DNA from: Carallia brachiata
Lineage: Eukaryota; Streptophyta; Magnoliopsida; Malpighiales; Rhizophoraceae
DNA length: 64,000 nt
Assembly: GCA_021464245.1 (NCBI GenBank)
Contig: JADCRB010000061.1
Coordinates: forward strand, 1-64,000
Direction of reading: 5' to 3'
A model generated the notes under the pieces. The model was not told the origin of the DNA. It worked only from the letters and a program-made list of their open reading frames with translations, and searched no databases. The position numbers were made by a program, and so were the translations under genes. Positions 23,221 through 35,700 of this stretch are shown here, piece by piece. The stretch's first letter is position 1. The number at the start of each line of letters is the position of its first letter.

Positions 23221-25673
23221 ATTAATGTGGTATATTAACAATCTTAAGAGGTCATTAAGTTTTGTATTAAATACAATTCTCTCTATATACATTTTGTCCT
23301 AAAACTTAATAGGTAATATAAGATAATTATTAAAGATTAAAAAGAAAAATTGTGAAATTGTCACATAAAAGTTAGGATTAAGGAGAAACTTTTTCTAAAC
23401 TTCTCTCTTTTATACTAATTAAATAGATTAATACTAGAGTTGTCAGTTTCAATCCTAATTAAAATTAATTAACGTTTCAATCCTAATTGAAATTAATTAA
23501 CAAAAAAAAATTTGTGCTAGATTGAGATATTCTTGTAAGCAAGGTCAATTTCTTGGCCGTGTATTGAAGTTCTTTTTGAGATGTAATTTTCATTAGTTTA
23601 TTGTAATCTTTTAAAATGTAGCAAAGGAAAAAAAAAATCAGTAAGTACTAGTTTAGATGGTAGAGGTCTAATGTCGCTTAACCAGAAGTTTTAAGTTCGA
23701 ATTTTAGAAATGCAGCCGCATTAAATATCTGCTGAAAGATTTTTACCGTCTTTCGGTTCCTATCCGAGTCAATCCAAATTAATTAACTTAATAAATTGGA
23801 TATTAAGTAGTTTCCAAAAAAAAAAAAAAAAATCCCATCAGAAAAATGAACTGGCTGATTGGGGCATGGAGTATGACAGCTACGTTATACAACATGCAAT
23901 TAAGCATATGTCCTCACGATGGTTTGTGGACGCAAAACAAAAGTGCCACACCCCAATTTGGGTTTTTGAAAAAAATGAATTGCATAATTGGGTCTGTGAT
24001 TATTCCCTGTCCATGGAAAGCTGCTGCTCAACCCCAACTTGCGCATTTATGGCCCAACTCGAAACAAGAATAAGCGAAAAAAAAAAGTCCAAGTCGAGCG
24101 TATCTATTGTGACGAAATGCGATTAAAATGACCGTCACAGCATTATTACATCAATTTATTTTTTTTAATTAATATATTATCACTTAATTTCAAACTCGAG
24201 ATTTTCAGTCATAAAGACGTTTCAAATATCATTTAAATTATACCATTATTACATCATGTCACATTAAGATTAATTTCTAACGTTAATTTGATATTTTGTT
24301 CTTGACGCCAGATTTTTTACCATGGAAAATTTTTTGTTTTTTTTTTTTCCTTTTCCCTTGACATTGAGGTCAAAAATAATTACAGTTCAATGTATCCATA
24401 CTCCTTAACGCTAAAAAAATTCATATGGTTTAAAATGACTACATATGTTCTCAATGAAGGATAAAGAATAGAACATATTCGGAGGACAGCGATTTATGTT
24501 CAGAAAGGGGATAACGATTTCAACATATTGGCCATTCTAGGGTTCTTTCACAAATGCCACCGGCAAAAGTATTTATTCTACCAAATTCGCAATGTGGGGT
24601 AGGAATTTGTTTGAATTTTTGTCAGTGGAGGCAAACAAAAAGATGATGGGATAAAATAAAAAATTTAGTGAGGACAAACATCAAACATAGCAACAAAATA
24701 GAACTAAAATTTAAATTTCAGTGGAAGCAAATGGTTCCACTGACTTGCATGCATATTCGCTGTTGCAAATTCATCTTATTTTCGTCTTGAAACTGATGAT
24801 ATATGCTGACATGTTATATGCTTACGATCCCACATTAACAAACCCCATCAATTAGTATTAGAGAAAGAGAAAAACTAGGAGGTCATACAAAAAAGTAATA
24901 AAGTAGTTGCTAGAAAATTTTTTTAGCAAAAAGTAATTTTTTTTGAAATTAAGATATAGTGTAATACTAAGTAAATTTATAGTAACAATAAATACATACA
25001 CGATTAAGTTTTTTTAAAAAATAAATTTTTAATTATCTATTGGAGGCTAAACTTATTTTTATGGTTATTTTTTAGGTTGTCGTGGTGCGACTCAGAAAGG
25101 GAAAAGGTCAACAAATTTTTAGCATCTTTATTGATGTTTTTTTTTGTCATTATTAAAACTATTGAACAATAAATTATATAATGAAAGGTGCTTATTAATT
25201 GTACTATTTTTTTGAGTAAAATTAACTCATGATTTAATATTATTTAAATATTATTTTTAATTTTTTTTATTCAAGTAGATCTCACTTATTATGTGATATA
25301 AAATTATATGTAAATTACACTCACTTAAAAAGTAAAATAAAAATAAAAATTCTCATAACGAAATAACTATCCTCTTCCACAGATCTCACCCATTTCTTTC
25401 GTAGGAAGTAAATGACATTAGTATTAGGAAATATCTCTTTTACCCTTAAAAGCTAGTTAAATAAGCAGGATTGACCTCGGAGGTTTTTTTTTTTCCATTC
25501 ATCTTGAGCTTGTAACACAAGCCATTATGCCCAGACCAGAAACCAAGTTGCTATTGGGAAAAGGGTGTGCATTTGCTGAGGATATAATGTTAATTATCTC
25601 GTGAGGAAGAGGCATACGGGAATGAGAACATTGGGTGCGGTGGTTCTCCGGAGATTTCTGTACCCACAAAACC
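23221..25673. other. AT-rich spacer with repeat relics
   Basis: No gene is visible. Open frames at 23846-24126 overlap in two frames and look like nothing known. A 41-base dispersed repeat copy lies at 24191-24231 (described separately). Confidence 0.5.
24191..24231 (+). repeat. Dispersed 41-base repeat, copy 1
   Basis: This segment (core AAACTCGAGATTTTCAG) aligns without gaps over 41 positions to 26288-26328 and 31351-31391. The three copies share AACT(C/T)(G/A)AGA at the left and AATAT(C/T)A at the right. It is likely a fragment of an old SINE or other dispersed element. Confidence 0.45.
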
Positions 25674-26745
25674 ATGTTCTTATTTGGGTGGCGTTTTGGG
25701 AAGTCACAATTATCAAATGCATTGTCTGTACGTGTTCATTTGAAATTTTATCTGAATGCTTTGCCTTTTGTATACATGTCCTACTACATATGTTGGTTCT
25801 TATTCATTATTTTTTGTTTTTTTTTCTCCATTTTTTTCTTGTCATCTGTCATAATTCCAATGGTCTGGCAGATCGTGGAACTTTTGGTGCATATGGACTG
25901 TGAAGGATGTGCGAAGAGGATAAGAAGAGCAATATCGAAAATAGAAGGCAAGATTATATTGGTTTTCTCATGTTTTTCTTTTTTTTCTATCTTAATTCAA
26001 TCTTATAATGATGTATATGCAGGAAGGATAAAGATCGTCATATTCCCATGCATCTTTCTCTTAATCCTTGACGTGTGCGGATTAATTAGCTTAATCGGTT
26101 ATGACATACGAGAATATGATTTAGGTGCAGATCAATTAGCTTAATACATGCCTTAAACTCAATGCAAATAGTTTGTGCTAGAAGCCATGTTTATTGGGTC
26201 TTGCATTTACACGTCGTGTGAGCATGCATTCCCACGTGAGCTAATTCAGAAAATTTTTTGGTTAATTAATTATGACTGATTGCAACTAAAACTTAAGATT
26301 TACAGTTTTGAAGACGACTCAAATATTATTACAGCTCGTTTGGAAATCCACAGATTTTATAGTTAAACAAATGTAAATATCTCTCCACTGCACATTAAGT
26401 TGGTTTTGCATATATGTTGCAGGTGTTGATACATTGGAAATAGACATGGACAAACAAAAAGTAACAGTGACAGGGTACGTGGACCATAGAAAGGTGTTAA
26501 AAGTTGTGAGAAGAACGGGAAGGAAGGCAGAGTTTTGGCCGTTCCCATATGATAGCGAATATTACCCTTATGCATCCCAATATCTGGATGAAACCACTTA
26601 TACATCTTCCTACAATTACTACAGACATGGCTATAATGAAAGCGTCCATGGCTACTTCCCCGACCAAGCTTACTCCACCGTTGATGATAACACTGTTCAC
26701 CTCTTCAATGAAGACAATGTTCATGCTTATTGCACCATTATGTGA
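25674..26745 (+). CDS. Heavy-metal-associated isoprenylated plant protein (HIPP)
   Basis: HIPPs bind metal through an HMA fold and are anchored to membranes by a prenyl group. Exons are 25674-25727, 25872-25947 and 26423-26745, giving 150 residues. Exon 1 supplies 18 residues beginning MFLFGWRFGK and ends at a GTACGT donor. The metal site is MDCEGC with Cys28 and Cys31. The HMA fold runs to about residue 80 (VTVTGYV, VLKVVRRTGR). The tail is rich in Tyr and His (YNYYRHGYNESVHGYF) and ends in CTIM, a CaaX prenylation box. The second intron has a GC donor (GAAG then GCAAGA at 25948), needed to keep the conserved GVDTLEIDMD junction. An upstream ATG at 25623 is in another frame. Exact orthologue unknown. 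Confidence 0.92.
26288..26328 (+). repeat. Dispersed 41-base repeat, copy 2 (in HIPP intron 2)
   Basis: It aligns without gaps to 24191-24231 and 31351-31391. It sits inside the second HIPP intron. Confidence 0.4.
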
Positions 26746-29122
26746 TACACACACATATTACTGTTTCTATAATGTCTTGATAACCTGATCAACATATCAA
26801 ACTCTACTTTATAGTGTACTCCCCTTCACTACTGTACAAATGATATGTACTACTCACAAAACTTGAATCAATTATCTCTCAAACTGAATTTATATGGTTA
26901 CAATGAACTTGCAGTTATTATTATTATTATTTTTTTCAAAGTCAGAAATCAGCTTTTAAATTGATTAAGAGGCCCTCTACATTGTGTAACACTATGACTT
27001 TAGCAGAATTAAATATCTTGATTGGCCCAGATGTAATTAACAAACTGAAAACATTATGTACACTGGCAAATCCACGTTGAGGTGAGTGTGGGCAACTGCC
27101 TACCCTCAAGCTTTAAATTATATATAATTGTAAGCTAAATTTTTCAAACGTTAACACTTGTATCAGTGGAATGTGCATCTTGCCCACCCTCAGTGTTTAC
27201 GCTGCCCCCTCCCTTTGTAAAGTTCTAAGGTTCAATCCTTCTCTTCCACACTCCTACTGCTTTTTTCTTTTTTTTTTTTTTCTTTTTATTTTTTTTGCCT
27301 ATTTGCTTTTCTATTTCTTTCTTTGTTTTAAGAAATGGTTTCTTTTTCCTATTTACATTTTTGTTTCTTTTCTTTTTATTTTCTTGGTAAACCATTTCTA
27401 ATGTATTTACTAAAATTATTTTCATTTACTTTTAAAATTATTTCAGTAATTTTTTTGATATTAATATTAGCACTTTTTTTCAAAAACAATTTCTTTTAAT
27501 AAAATAAATTATTAACAATAATTGTTATTAAAAAAGAAAAAATATTTAAAAATACATTGTATATCTAAATATATATTCGTTTATAAAATTGACTCAATTT
27601 TACCAGTTATAACAATTATACTAAATAATTTTTTTCAAAGAATAGTATAAAAATTGTCATAATCAAATGAGAGATAAATAATTAAACAATTAAATAATTA
27701 CTTATATAAAAATATATTTGATTGTATAAAAAATTAAAACATTATTATTCACATGATATAATTATAATATTTATTATTTATAATAATTAATTTATTAATT
27801 TTTTTATTGTATTTATATATATATAATTTATCTCCTCTTAGATGTTTTTCTGGATCCGCATTGATTATGTAACTTAAGCCTCTCCTCGGCCCAAACCATT
27901 AAAATATTCGATAAGCACTACGAAAAGTTGGTCTTTGGACCAAAAAAAAGGAAATTACACTCGCCCTTATCTAGCAAAATGTTTCGATTGAAATTGTCTT
28001 AACAGAAATAGTTCTTGGAGTAGGACAAAAAAAAAGACATAAATCTTGGAATTTTTTTTTCGTTGTACTTATATAGAATATTTTTTTACTAATAAAGGAT
28101 AGCTACTCTTTTAGCCATAAATTTTGATTATCATTGAACTCGAATTTGTTGATAACCTTTTTTAAGTTTAAAGTGGAGTTTCGATAATTAATTAATTATA
28201 AATTATAAAATTTATAATTTTTAATCAATTACATGCAGTATTTTCTTTAATGGATATCATTAGCTAGTTGTCATTTTTAGAAATTATTAAATAATTATAA
28301 TTATACGATATGTCAGATAAAATTATATAATAAATAAATAAAAATATAAGATTTTTGTAAATAAAAAAATGAAATGTTAGATAAAAATATACAATATAAT
28401 ATAAAAATTATAATAATAATAATAATAATTTTTTTAATTGGGTAATTACAAAAATTATTTAACAAAAAAGTTAAATAATTTTTTCAAATGTATGTTCTTG
28501 TAATTATCACTTGTTTGACGTTTCGTACAATTAGTGAAAAAACAACTGATGGAAGTGGGGTTTTTATTTAAAGCTCCATAGTTGGGAAATAAATAATAAT
28601 AAAATAAACATTACATATAATATATATATATATATATATGTAACTTTTTAAAATCAGCCCAACAAAACTGTTATTATCTATTACAAAAAAAATTAGTTAA
28701 TATCATTTTAATATAAATATTTATTAATTTTATTCTTTTTTTTAATAAATAAATCTCATTTATCATTTTAAATTACACAAATTTATTTTTTTATTTTTTA
28801 ATATATAAATTTTACTCATATAAATTCATCATTCAATAAAACTCATTAAATATAAATAAAATTAGTAAATCCCCTTATCTTAATTAAAGGGTCAAATATT
28901 AACCAGCAGAAGACATGAATGCTTACTGTGCAAGAAGCGGACACGACGATGCCACGGAGTCCCTGACATGTCAGCGTCTTTCTTCCTTGAGCGCAAAATT
29001 CGTGCCATCAATCCGAAGATCAACAAAGAAGCCTTTTTTTGCTCTGCAAGATCAAAGCTTTCTGGGCGGTGAAGAAAAAGGACAACCTTAAAAAATCCCA
29101 GAACATAACTTAAAAAAGAAAA
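26746..29122. other. Very AT-rich spacer between HIPP and the J-domain gene
   Basis: No gene is visible. There are T-rich low-complexity runs (27260-27400), a TA dinucleotide run near 28620-28639 and many short AT palindromes (for example 28185-28230). The minus frame at 28892-29131 overlaps the J-domain gene promoter and looks random. Confidence 0.55.
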
Positions 29123-31147
29123 ATGGATCACTACAAACTATTGGGTGTAGGCAAGAACGCAACAAAAGAAGAAATCAAAGAAGCGTTTAGGCAATTGGCG
29201 GTGAAGTACCATCCCGACAAGCATTCTCAGTCATCCACGGCCGTCCGAGAAAACGCCACGCTCAGATTCAAGCAGGTGTCCGAGGCCTACGAGATCCTCA
29301 GCGACGATCGAAAGCGCGCCGATTACAACTTTCGCATGTCTTCTTCTTCTTCTTCGTCTTTCTATGGTTACAATAGTGACCGTAGTCGCTCGAGTTATCA
29401 TAATCATCATGGTGGATATGGGTACTATTATGATTATGGTAATAATGGTTATAATTCTCGTGCAAAAGCTAGTGGGTCTGGTTCGAATTTTGATGGGTTG
29501 GTGTCCAAATTCGAGGCTGCTGTTCGTTACTTGAGCACGCGTGCCTTTCTTCTCAACGTTGCCTTTGCCGGGTGTGTATGCGTTTGTGTTTCGCTTTTAT
29601 CTGTTGCTGCTTTTTCTTTATTCTTTTCTTGTCCCTTCTTATTTCGCACGTTTTTCTTCTGAATTTTGTGAATTTTTATGATCTTTTTGTCGTTTCCTGT
29701 CATATGCTTGATTTGTTGCTTGAATTGGGTTAGAGAAGAAATGTGATTGAGAATTGAAAATTTGTGAGTAGAGAATCATTTGGAGGTGGTTTGAATTTGT
29801 GGATGTGGAGTTGGATGGTTTTTCTTTCATGTGGAATGGGAACAGATCATTTTTGTTTCTAAATTTTAGTGCCCATGACATCAATTTAAAGCTTGGCTGG
29901 TGTGGATCATCAACAATGCTGTTTTGGATTAAATAAACATTATCTCTCACTGGTTCTGCTTATGCCAGTTGCTGTAAATGATCCTTTTTTTTATTTATCT
30001 TTTTCCACAAGTTTTGGTTCATTCAAGGCTCTTTCACGTGCTTTCATAATGTCTCCTACTTGTTGCCAAAGTTGGATAGTGCATTGCACTATCAATTGCA
30101 TATGTTTCAATGCATGAATGAGATTGAGCATATTATGTTTAAGATGGAGATGAGCGAAGGAATTGTGTTAATATTCTGCATTTTGGCAGTGCTTTATGGG
30201 CGGTGGTGATATTGGATCTCAGCAGGGAGGCACTGTGGAAAAGGCACAATTCTGGGGTATGCTATTGCTTTGTTTTTGGCACATGGTTGGTTCATCTGCA
30301 TATCATCCTGTTATTGGTTCAGCATGCGAAAACCTGGTTCTGAGAAAAATACTTGTTCTATATCTTCAGCTTAACTTTTTAACTCAACTCCATCTTACTG
30401 CTTGTGTGGTTTGTTGCTGGAAGCTTTATTTAACTGTGAGAAGAAGATAAGTTTCCAGCTTTAAATCATAAAATATCATTATTCAGTTATAAATCACTGT
30501 AACTTTATCATTTGCTAACATATTCTGGCTTCTGCAACATATCAACTTTATAGAACATGAAAGTTTGAAGCCTCCTTGTTAACATTGATACTAGACTACT
30601 TCTTTGACTAATGATAACTGGCATTTCCGATCCTCTGAAAAAAAAAAAAATCTTACAATGTATCGAACCTTAAGGTCCCAATGGAGAGTACTAAGGTTGT
30701 AAAATACATGTTTCAATAATTAAATTGGCAGGCTTGTTGTTAGCCCAATTATATCTTTCCAAATTTTTTGTTGCATTTGTTGTAGATTCATTTGGATGCC
30801 TGTTGGAATTCTTTTCACTGGTCTGTTGGAATACCCATTTTCATTACTAGAATCTATGGTTCTAGTGCAGAAGGATCCCATATTGTGGGGGGTTTAGAGA
30901 AGAGTGAGTTGTATGCAGCCTTACTTTTGTTTTTGTAAAGAGACTGTTAGGTAATACACTAACAGCAATGGACATTGTTCACATCTACGTGTTATTAACC
31001 TTCGCCATAAGTTGTTTAAAAGCAATATTGATTGCTGCTTATGAAGGTTTTTTGAACAATATCTCAAGTAATGCTTTATTTTGCTCACAGAAATCATTTG
31101 AAGAAGTCATGGAGTCCATTGAGAAAGCAAAAGCACATAAGAGATAA
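29123..31147 (+). CDS. Small J-domain (DnaJ/HSP40) protein, dnaJ72-like
   Basis: J-domain proteins stimulate the ATPase of HSP70. Exons are 29123-29571, 30190-30256 and 31091-31147, giving 190 residues. The J domain fills residues 1 to about 70, with the HPD signature at 30-32 (KYHPDKH) and helix IV in FKQVSEAYEIL. It is followed by a Ser/Tyr/Gly/Asn-rich linker. A hydrophobic segment near 145-165 spans exons 1-2 (LNVAFAG then ALWAVVILDL) and could be one membrane helix. The C terminus KSFEEVMESIEKAKAHKR matches the tail of plant dnaJ72-type proteins as I remember them. There is no G/F-zinc-finger region, so it is class C. Reading on past 29571 gives a 179-codon frame ending in a Phe-rich run, which is unspliced intron. 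Confidence 0.92.
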
Positions 31148-32748
31148 TGTGTAAGAGGGCTGCTTCTATTCGTTGCCTTTCGGCAATCAAACCAGGCATG
31201 TTGTTATAGCCTGCTCGGAGCATTACATGTGAATAGAGCTTGGTACAAAGAATTTTCATCACGAGGCTGTATTCTTCAACATGTTCATTTACTAAGTCTA
31301 TGCCTCTGTCAATTCTTTTCTTTTTTGTTAATTGACTCTGATTAGAATTCAGAACTTGAGACTTTTAATTTTAAGAATGATTCTAATATCAGCAGTAATA
31401 AACTAAAGAGTATCTAACAACTATTTGTTGGAAAGACCATTGTTCTTTTCATAAAACAAATTATTTACTAATTATCCTGCAAGGGCTTATTATCATTATT
31501 ATTATTATTATTTTGTACATTTGAATAACAAAAACTAAAGAAATAGGTTAGTCTTTAGGAAACAAAACCCCGTGACTATCTCCATCTGAAAAAACATACA
31601 AACAGGGGGATGATGAAGGGAAAGCAGCCATTACCACAAGTATTAACCAATTTTGTTAGAAAGTTGGCATATGAATTTCCCCTCTCTTAAAATATGCTGC
31701 ACACATAAATGCTAATCTTTAGTAAGTTTGTTCTTAATGTCATTAGAAAGCACTGCTAATAGATGAGATGTTGCGTGGTGGCAAGGCTATATCTTTGTTT
31801 TATGTAAACGAATAGATAAATTATTTTCATTGAATTTTCTCTTGCCTTGCAATTAACAAAAGTGGGGGAGAAAAAAAAAAGAACCACAAAAGATTATTTT
31901 TTTTCCTTAAACAGTTAACAAGGGCTCATTTCAAGGGCTCCATGATTATATTGGCCCAAACATGTTAGGCATCAAGGACAATGAAAGCTAAGCCCAGTAC
32001 TGAGAAGGGACGTCCATGTAGCGTAAAACGAATCAATCCAAAACCAACAGGGAATGGTTACCGTTGAGAAGTCAAAACATTCAGAAAAGATTTGGGCACA
32101 AATTCACTTACTTTTTCCCAATTGCTACATGCTTTTCCTCTTGATGCAATTTTCCTTTTTATTTTATTTTATTTTTAAGTTTTCGATCATTGCTTCGCCA
32201 TTATAATTGAGTAATGGTGAAAAAAATATATATATATTAAGTTGTAAAAAGATTAAAAAAGGATTGCAGATCTTTCATCATAAATATATTAATTAGTTGA
32301 TTTAACTTAAAAATTTGTGATATATCTTAAGAGATCAGCGTAATATAAAGCAAAAATGTTAAAATTTGCTTCAAAGAAGTTCTCAGCTCTCACCATAAAA
32401 AGAATTTTAAAAAATTATAATCATTTTAAACAATAATAATTATGTTTTTTTTCGGATGGATTAAAAATGCTTGTCGACCAAGCAAAAGCATCACTTGAAA
32501 ATCTACAACGATCTTAAGTTTAATCCAAAAGTTGGGAAGCTACCGTTTGATTTCGCCTGATTTGATGTCGTGGCAAACATCTAGTGCATCACCATCATTA
32601 TTCGTATCTTCTGTGATCACAGGCGGTTATTCCCTACTATCTCTTAAACCCGCCTCAAGCCTCCATTTCTAAAACCCTAAACCCTTTTAACCCATAGAGG
32701 GTTTCTCTTCATTTTTGGCTTTCTCTAAAACCCTAATTGAAAACCAAG
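31148..32748. other. Spacer between the J-domain and DEAD-box genes
   Basis: No gene is seen. It holds the J-domain 3' UTR, a TTA microsatellite near 31490-31512, a dispersed repeat copy at 31351-31391, AT-rich filler and, from about 32590, the GC-richer promoter/leader of the helicase with AACCCTAA-type motifs (ACCCTAAACCC near 32674, ACCCTAAT near 32730). These telo-box-like motifs are common in leaders of plant translation and RNA-processing genes. Confidence 0.45.
31351..31391 (+). repeat. Dispersed 41-base repeat, copy 3
   Basis: It aligns without gaps to 24191-24231 and 26288-26328. It lies about 200 bases downstream of the J-domain stop codon, in likely 3' UTR or spacer. Confidence 0.4.
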
Positions 32749-35700
32749 ATGATGAGCGTAATCCTGAGGAGGTCCACGTCTCTGGGCCCAAAGCGGGCTC
32801 TGGCGGCGCTGACGGCCGTCGAAATGCTTCTGCACCACCAATTCTCGTCGGCCGCCGCCCTTTCTCAGCCAAGAAATGGCCGTCTCGCCGGAGAAACGAG
32901 GCCCTTCTCCGGCATGGAGTATCCCACGATTGGATTCGGGATTACCGGCAAAGTCGTTGACGGCCACATCCTAGGAAGGGGTTTTAATTCGAGATCTGGG
33001 TCGTTGCGTTTTAAGGCGTCAGTGGCGGCGAAGGCGGAGTTCGCCGTGGAAGAGTATGGGTACGATGAGGAGAAAGGATCGGCTGGGAAAATGAGTGATG
33101 ATAGTGAAGAGGGGCTAGAGATTGCAAAGCTTGGGATTTCTCAGGAGATTGTCTCTTCTTTGGCCGGTCGTGGTATAACTAAGTTGTTTCCCATTCAGGT
33201 GATTTTTTTATTTCTTCTTATATGTAATGAACTTGAAATATAAATATGATTGCAAGAGAAAGATAAATATAAAAAAGGACAGAATTTGTGGTGGACTCTT
33301 CGATTGTTTAATGTTTGTCATAAGTTGAAGGATTATGGGTGTTTGGTTTTTGATATTGAATTGCACTGGCACCGGCACTGGCGAAAATTTATAGTTGTAT
33401 AAATGTTGGAAATGACAAATGTTTCACGCACGTAATTGCTAATTATTTCGGTTGCCCACATGATAATGGAGATTTTTGTAGTTTTTCTAAGCTCCAATTT
33501 TTTACTAAAATTGTTGTATCCTTTACTTTTTCCCCCTGCTGTAGAGAGCTGTGCTTGAACCAGCAATGCAAGGGCGTGACATGTTTGGTCGCGCAAGAAC
33601 AGGGACGGGGAAAACACTTGCCTTTGGGATTCCCATTATGGACAGAATTCTTCAGTTCAATGCTAAGCATGAGTTTGTTCACTTAGATCCTCTTTTTCCC
33701 AATTTTCTTGAATACAGTTTCTTTTTTTTTTTTGAAAAGCTATGCAGTGCGTTTAATACGTGTGAATGATGTTCAATTTGAACAGACGGGGGAGGAATCC
33801 TTTGGCTTTGGTTATGGCTCCAACAAGAGAACTTGCACGGCAGGTCGAGAAGGAGTTTCGTGAGTCTGCACGTAGCCTGGATACCATATGTCTTTATGGA
33901 GGTACACCCATTACAAGTCAAATGAGACAGCTTGATTATGGTATTGATGTTGCTGTTGGGACACCTGGCCGTATTATTGACCTGATGAAGAGAGGCTCCT
34001 TAATCTTGTCGGAAGTTCAATATGTTGTTCTCGATGAAGCTGATCAGATGCTTAGTGTGGGCTTTGTGGATGACATTGAAACCATTTTCCAGAAATTGCC
34101 ACAGAAGCGGCAGAGCATGTTATTCTCTGCAACAATGCCTAATTGGATCAGATCACTTATTAGAAATTATCTCAAAGATCCATTGACTATTGATCTGGTG
34201 AGTATTGGAGAATTTGGCTGATTTGTACTCAAGCTGTACCTGTTTAGTTACCTTCAATTTTTGTCAGTTACTATTATTGTTGCATCTTTTTGAGATGGAT
34301 TATAGATTTGGTAACTATAAAGTTAGCACCATTTGCTGACAGAGGATCTTCAAGGGTTTTTAACATTGATTTGTGCTCTAGGTTGGAGATTCTGATAAGA
34401 AGCTGGCTGATGGGATTACCCTGTGTTCAATTGCCTCAGAAATGTATGAAAAAGCATCAATTCTTGGTCCTTTGGTAACGGTATGGACTTAGACCAGCTA
34501 TTCTCTGATTTTTTGTTTTTTGAATGCTTTTGTTTCCATCAACATGTTTCCTTCCGTAGGATCACAATTTTATGTTTTAGGAACATGCAAAAGGAGGGAA
34601 GTGTATTATTTTTACTCAAACAAAACGTGATGCTGATCGATTGGCATATGCTATGGCAAGAAGCTATAGATGTGAGGCTTTGCATGGGGATATTTCTCAG
34701 GCTGCGAGAGAAAGGACCCTCTCAGGCTTTAGAGATGGGAAATTCAATATATTGATTGCCACTGACGTTGCGGCTCGTGGCCTTGACGTGCCTAATGTTG
34801 ATCTGGTGAGCATATTGTCATATATCATGGCAGATCATCTTTTTCTCTTTTGTCGGATCTTTACCCTCCTAGTTTAGCTTATCTTGGAAATTTATCTCCT
34901 TTATCTTGTCTCTTGTGTATAATCGTGTTGTTTCGAGCCATATTATCATTCACAGCAGAGGCTTTCCATAATCTTGATGGGAACATATTGTTTCTGAGCA
35001 TTTATGAGAGATCTATAGTAAGTGATAATTACCACATGGTGTATATCCGGGCAGTTAAATGTAGGTTCTTATTTGCTTGGAGTATCCAATTCACCCAATA
35101 TATCCTGAGGCATATTAACTGAACAAATCCGTCTGCCATTGTTTAACTGCTTGTGGCTGATATCCAGCCTTGATGCAGGCCTCTTCTGAATATTCTTGAT
35201 TTGTACTTGCATACTTGGTGTTGATTCAAGATTGTTAGCGCAATTTTTGTCATTCCCTGAAAAATCTTGAGTTTCTTTGTTTGGGCATTTTTTTGGCTTG
35301 GTCTATTGTCAATAAACCATTCAAACCAGAAGCCTAAGTTGTTGGGTGAGGCCCGAGAATGGTTCATAGAGCACACTCTAACATCTATCCATCCATTTGT
35401 CAGGTGATACATTATGAAATTCCAAACAGTTCAGAGACCTTCGTTCATCGATCTGGCCGTACTGGTCGTGCTGGAAAGAAAGGGACTGCTATTCTTATTT
35501 ACTCGCAGGATCAGGCCAGGCAAGTCAAGATTTTTGAGCGGGAAGTAGGGTGCAGATTCACAGAGGTAGTAATCAATCTCCTTTCAATTGCACGTTTTAG
35601 ACCTTTTCTGTGAGTTTGATTTATCAGTAGAAAAACCTGTTGCATATACTATACAATCCTAACTTGGATATTTGATTTTAGATCGATGCATCCAGCAAAC

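Noticed and set aside
23846..24126. Two overlapping plus-strand frames of 75 and 86 codons
   Set aside because: They overlap in different frames and lack any family resemblance or splice context.
27240..27425. Phe-rich and Lys-rich opposed frames
   Set aside because: These are translations of a T-rich low-complexity tract.
29572..29662. Extension of the J-domain frame to 179 codons
   Set aside because: A GTGTGT donor at 29572 and a perfect downstream exon match show that this part is intron.
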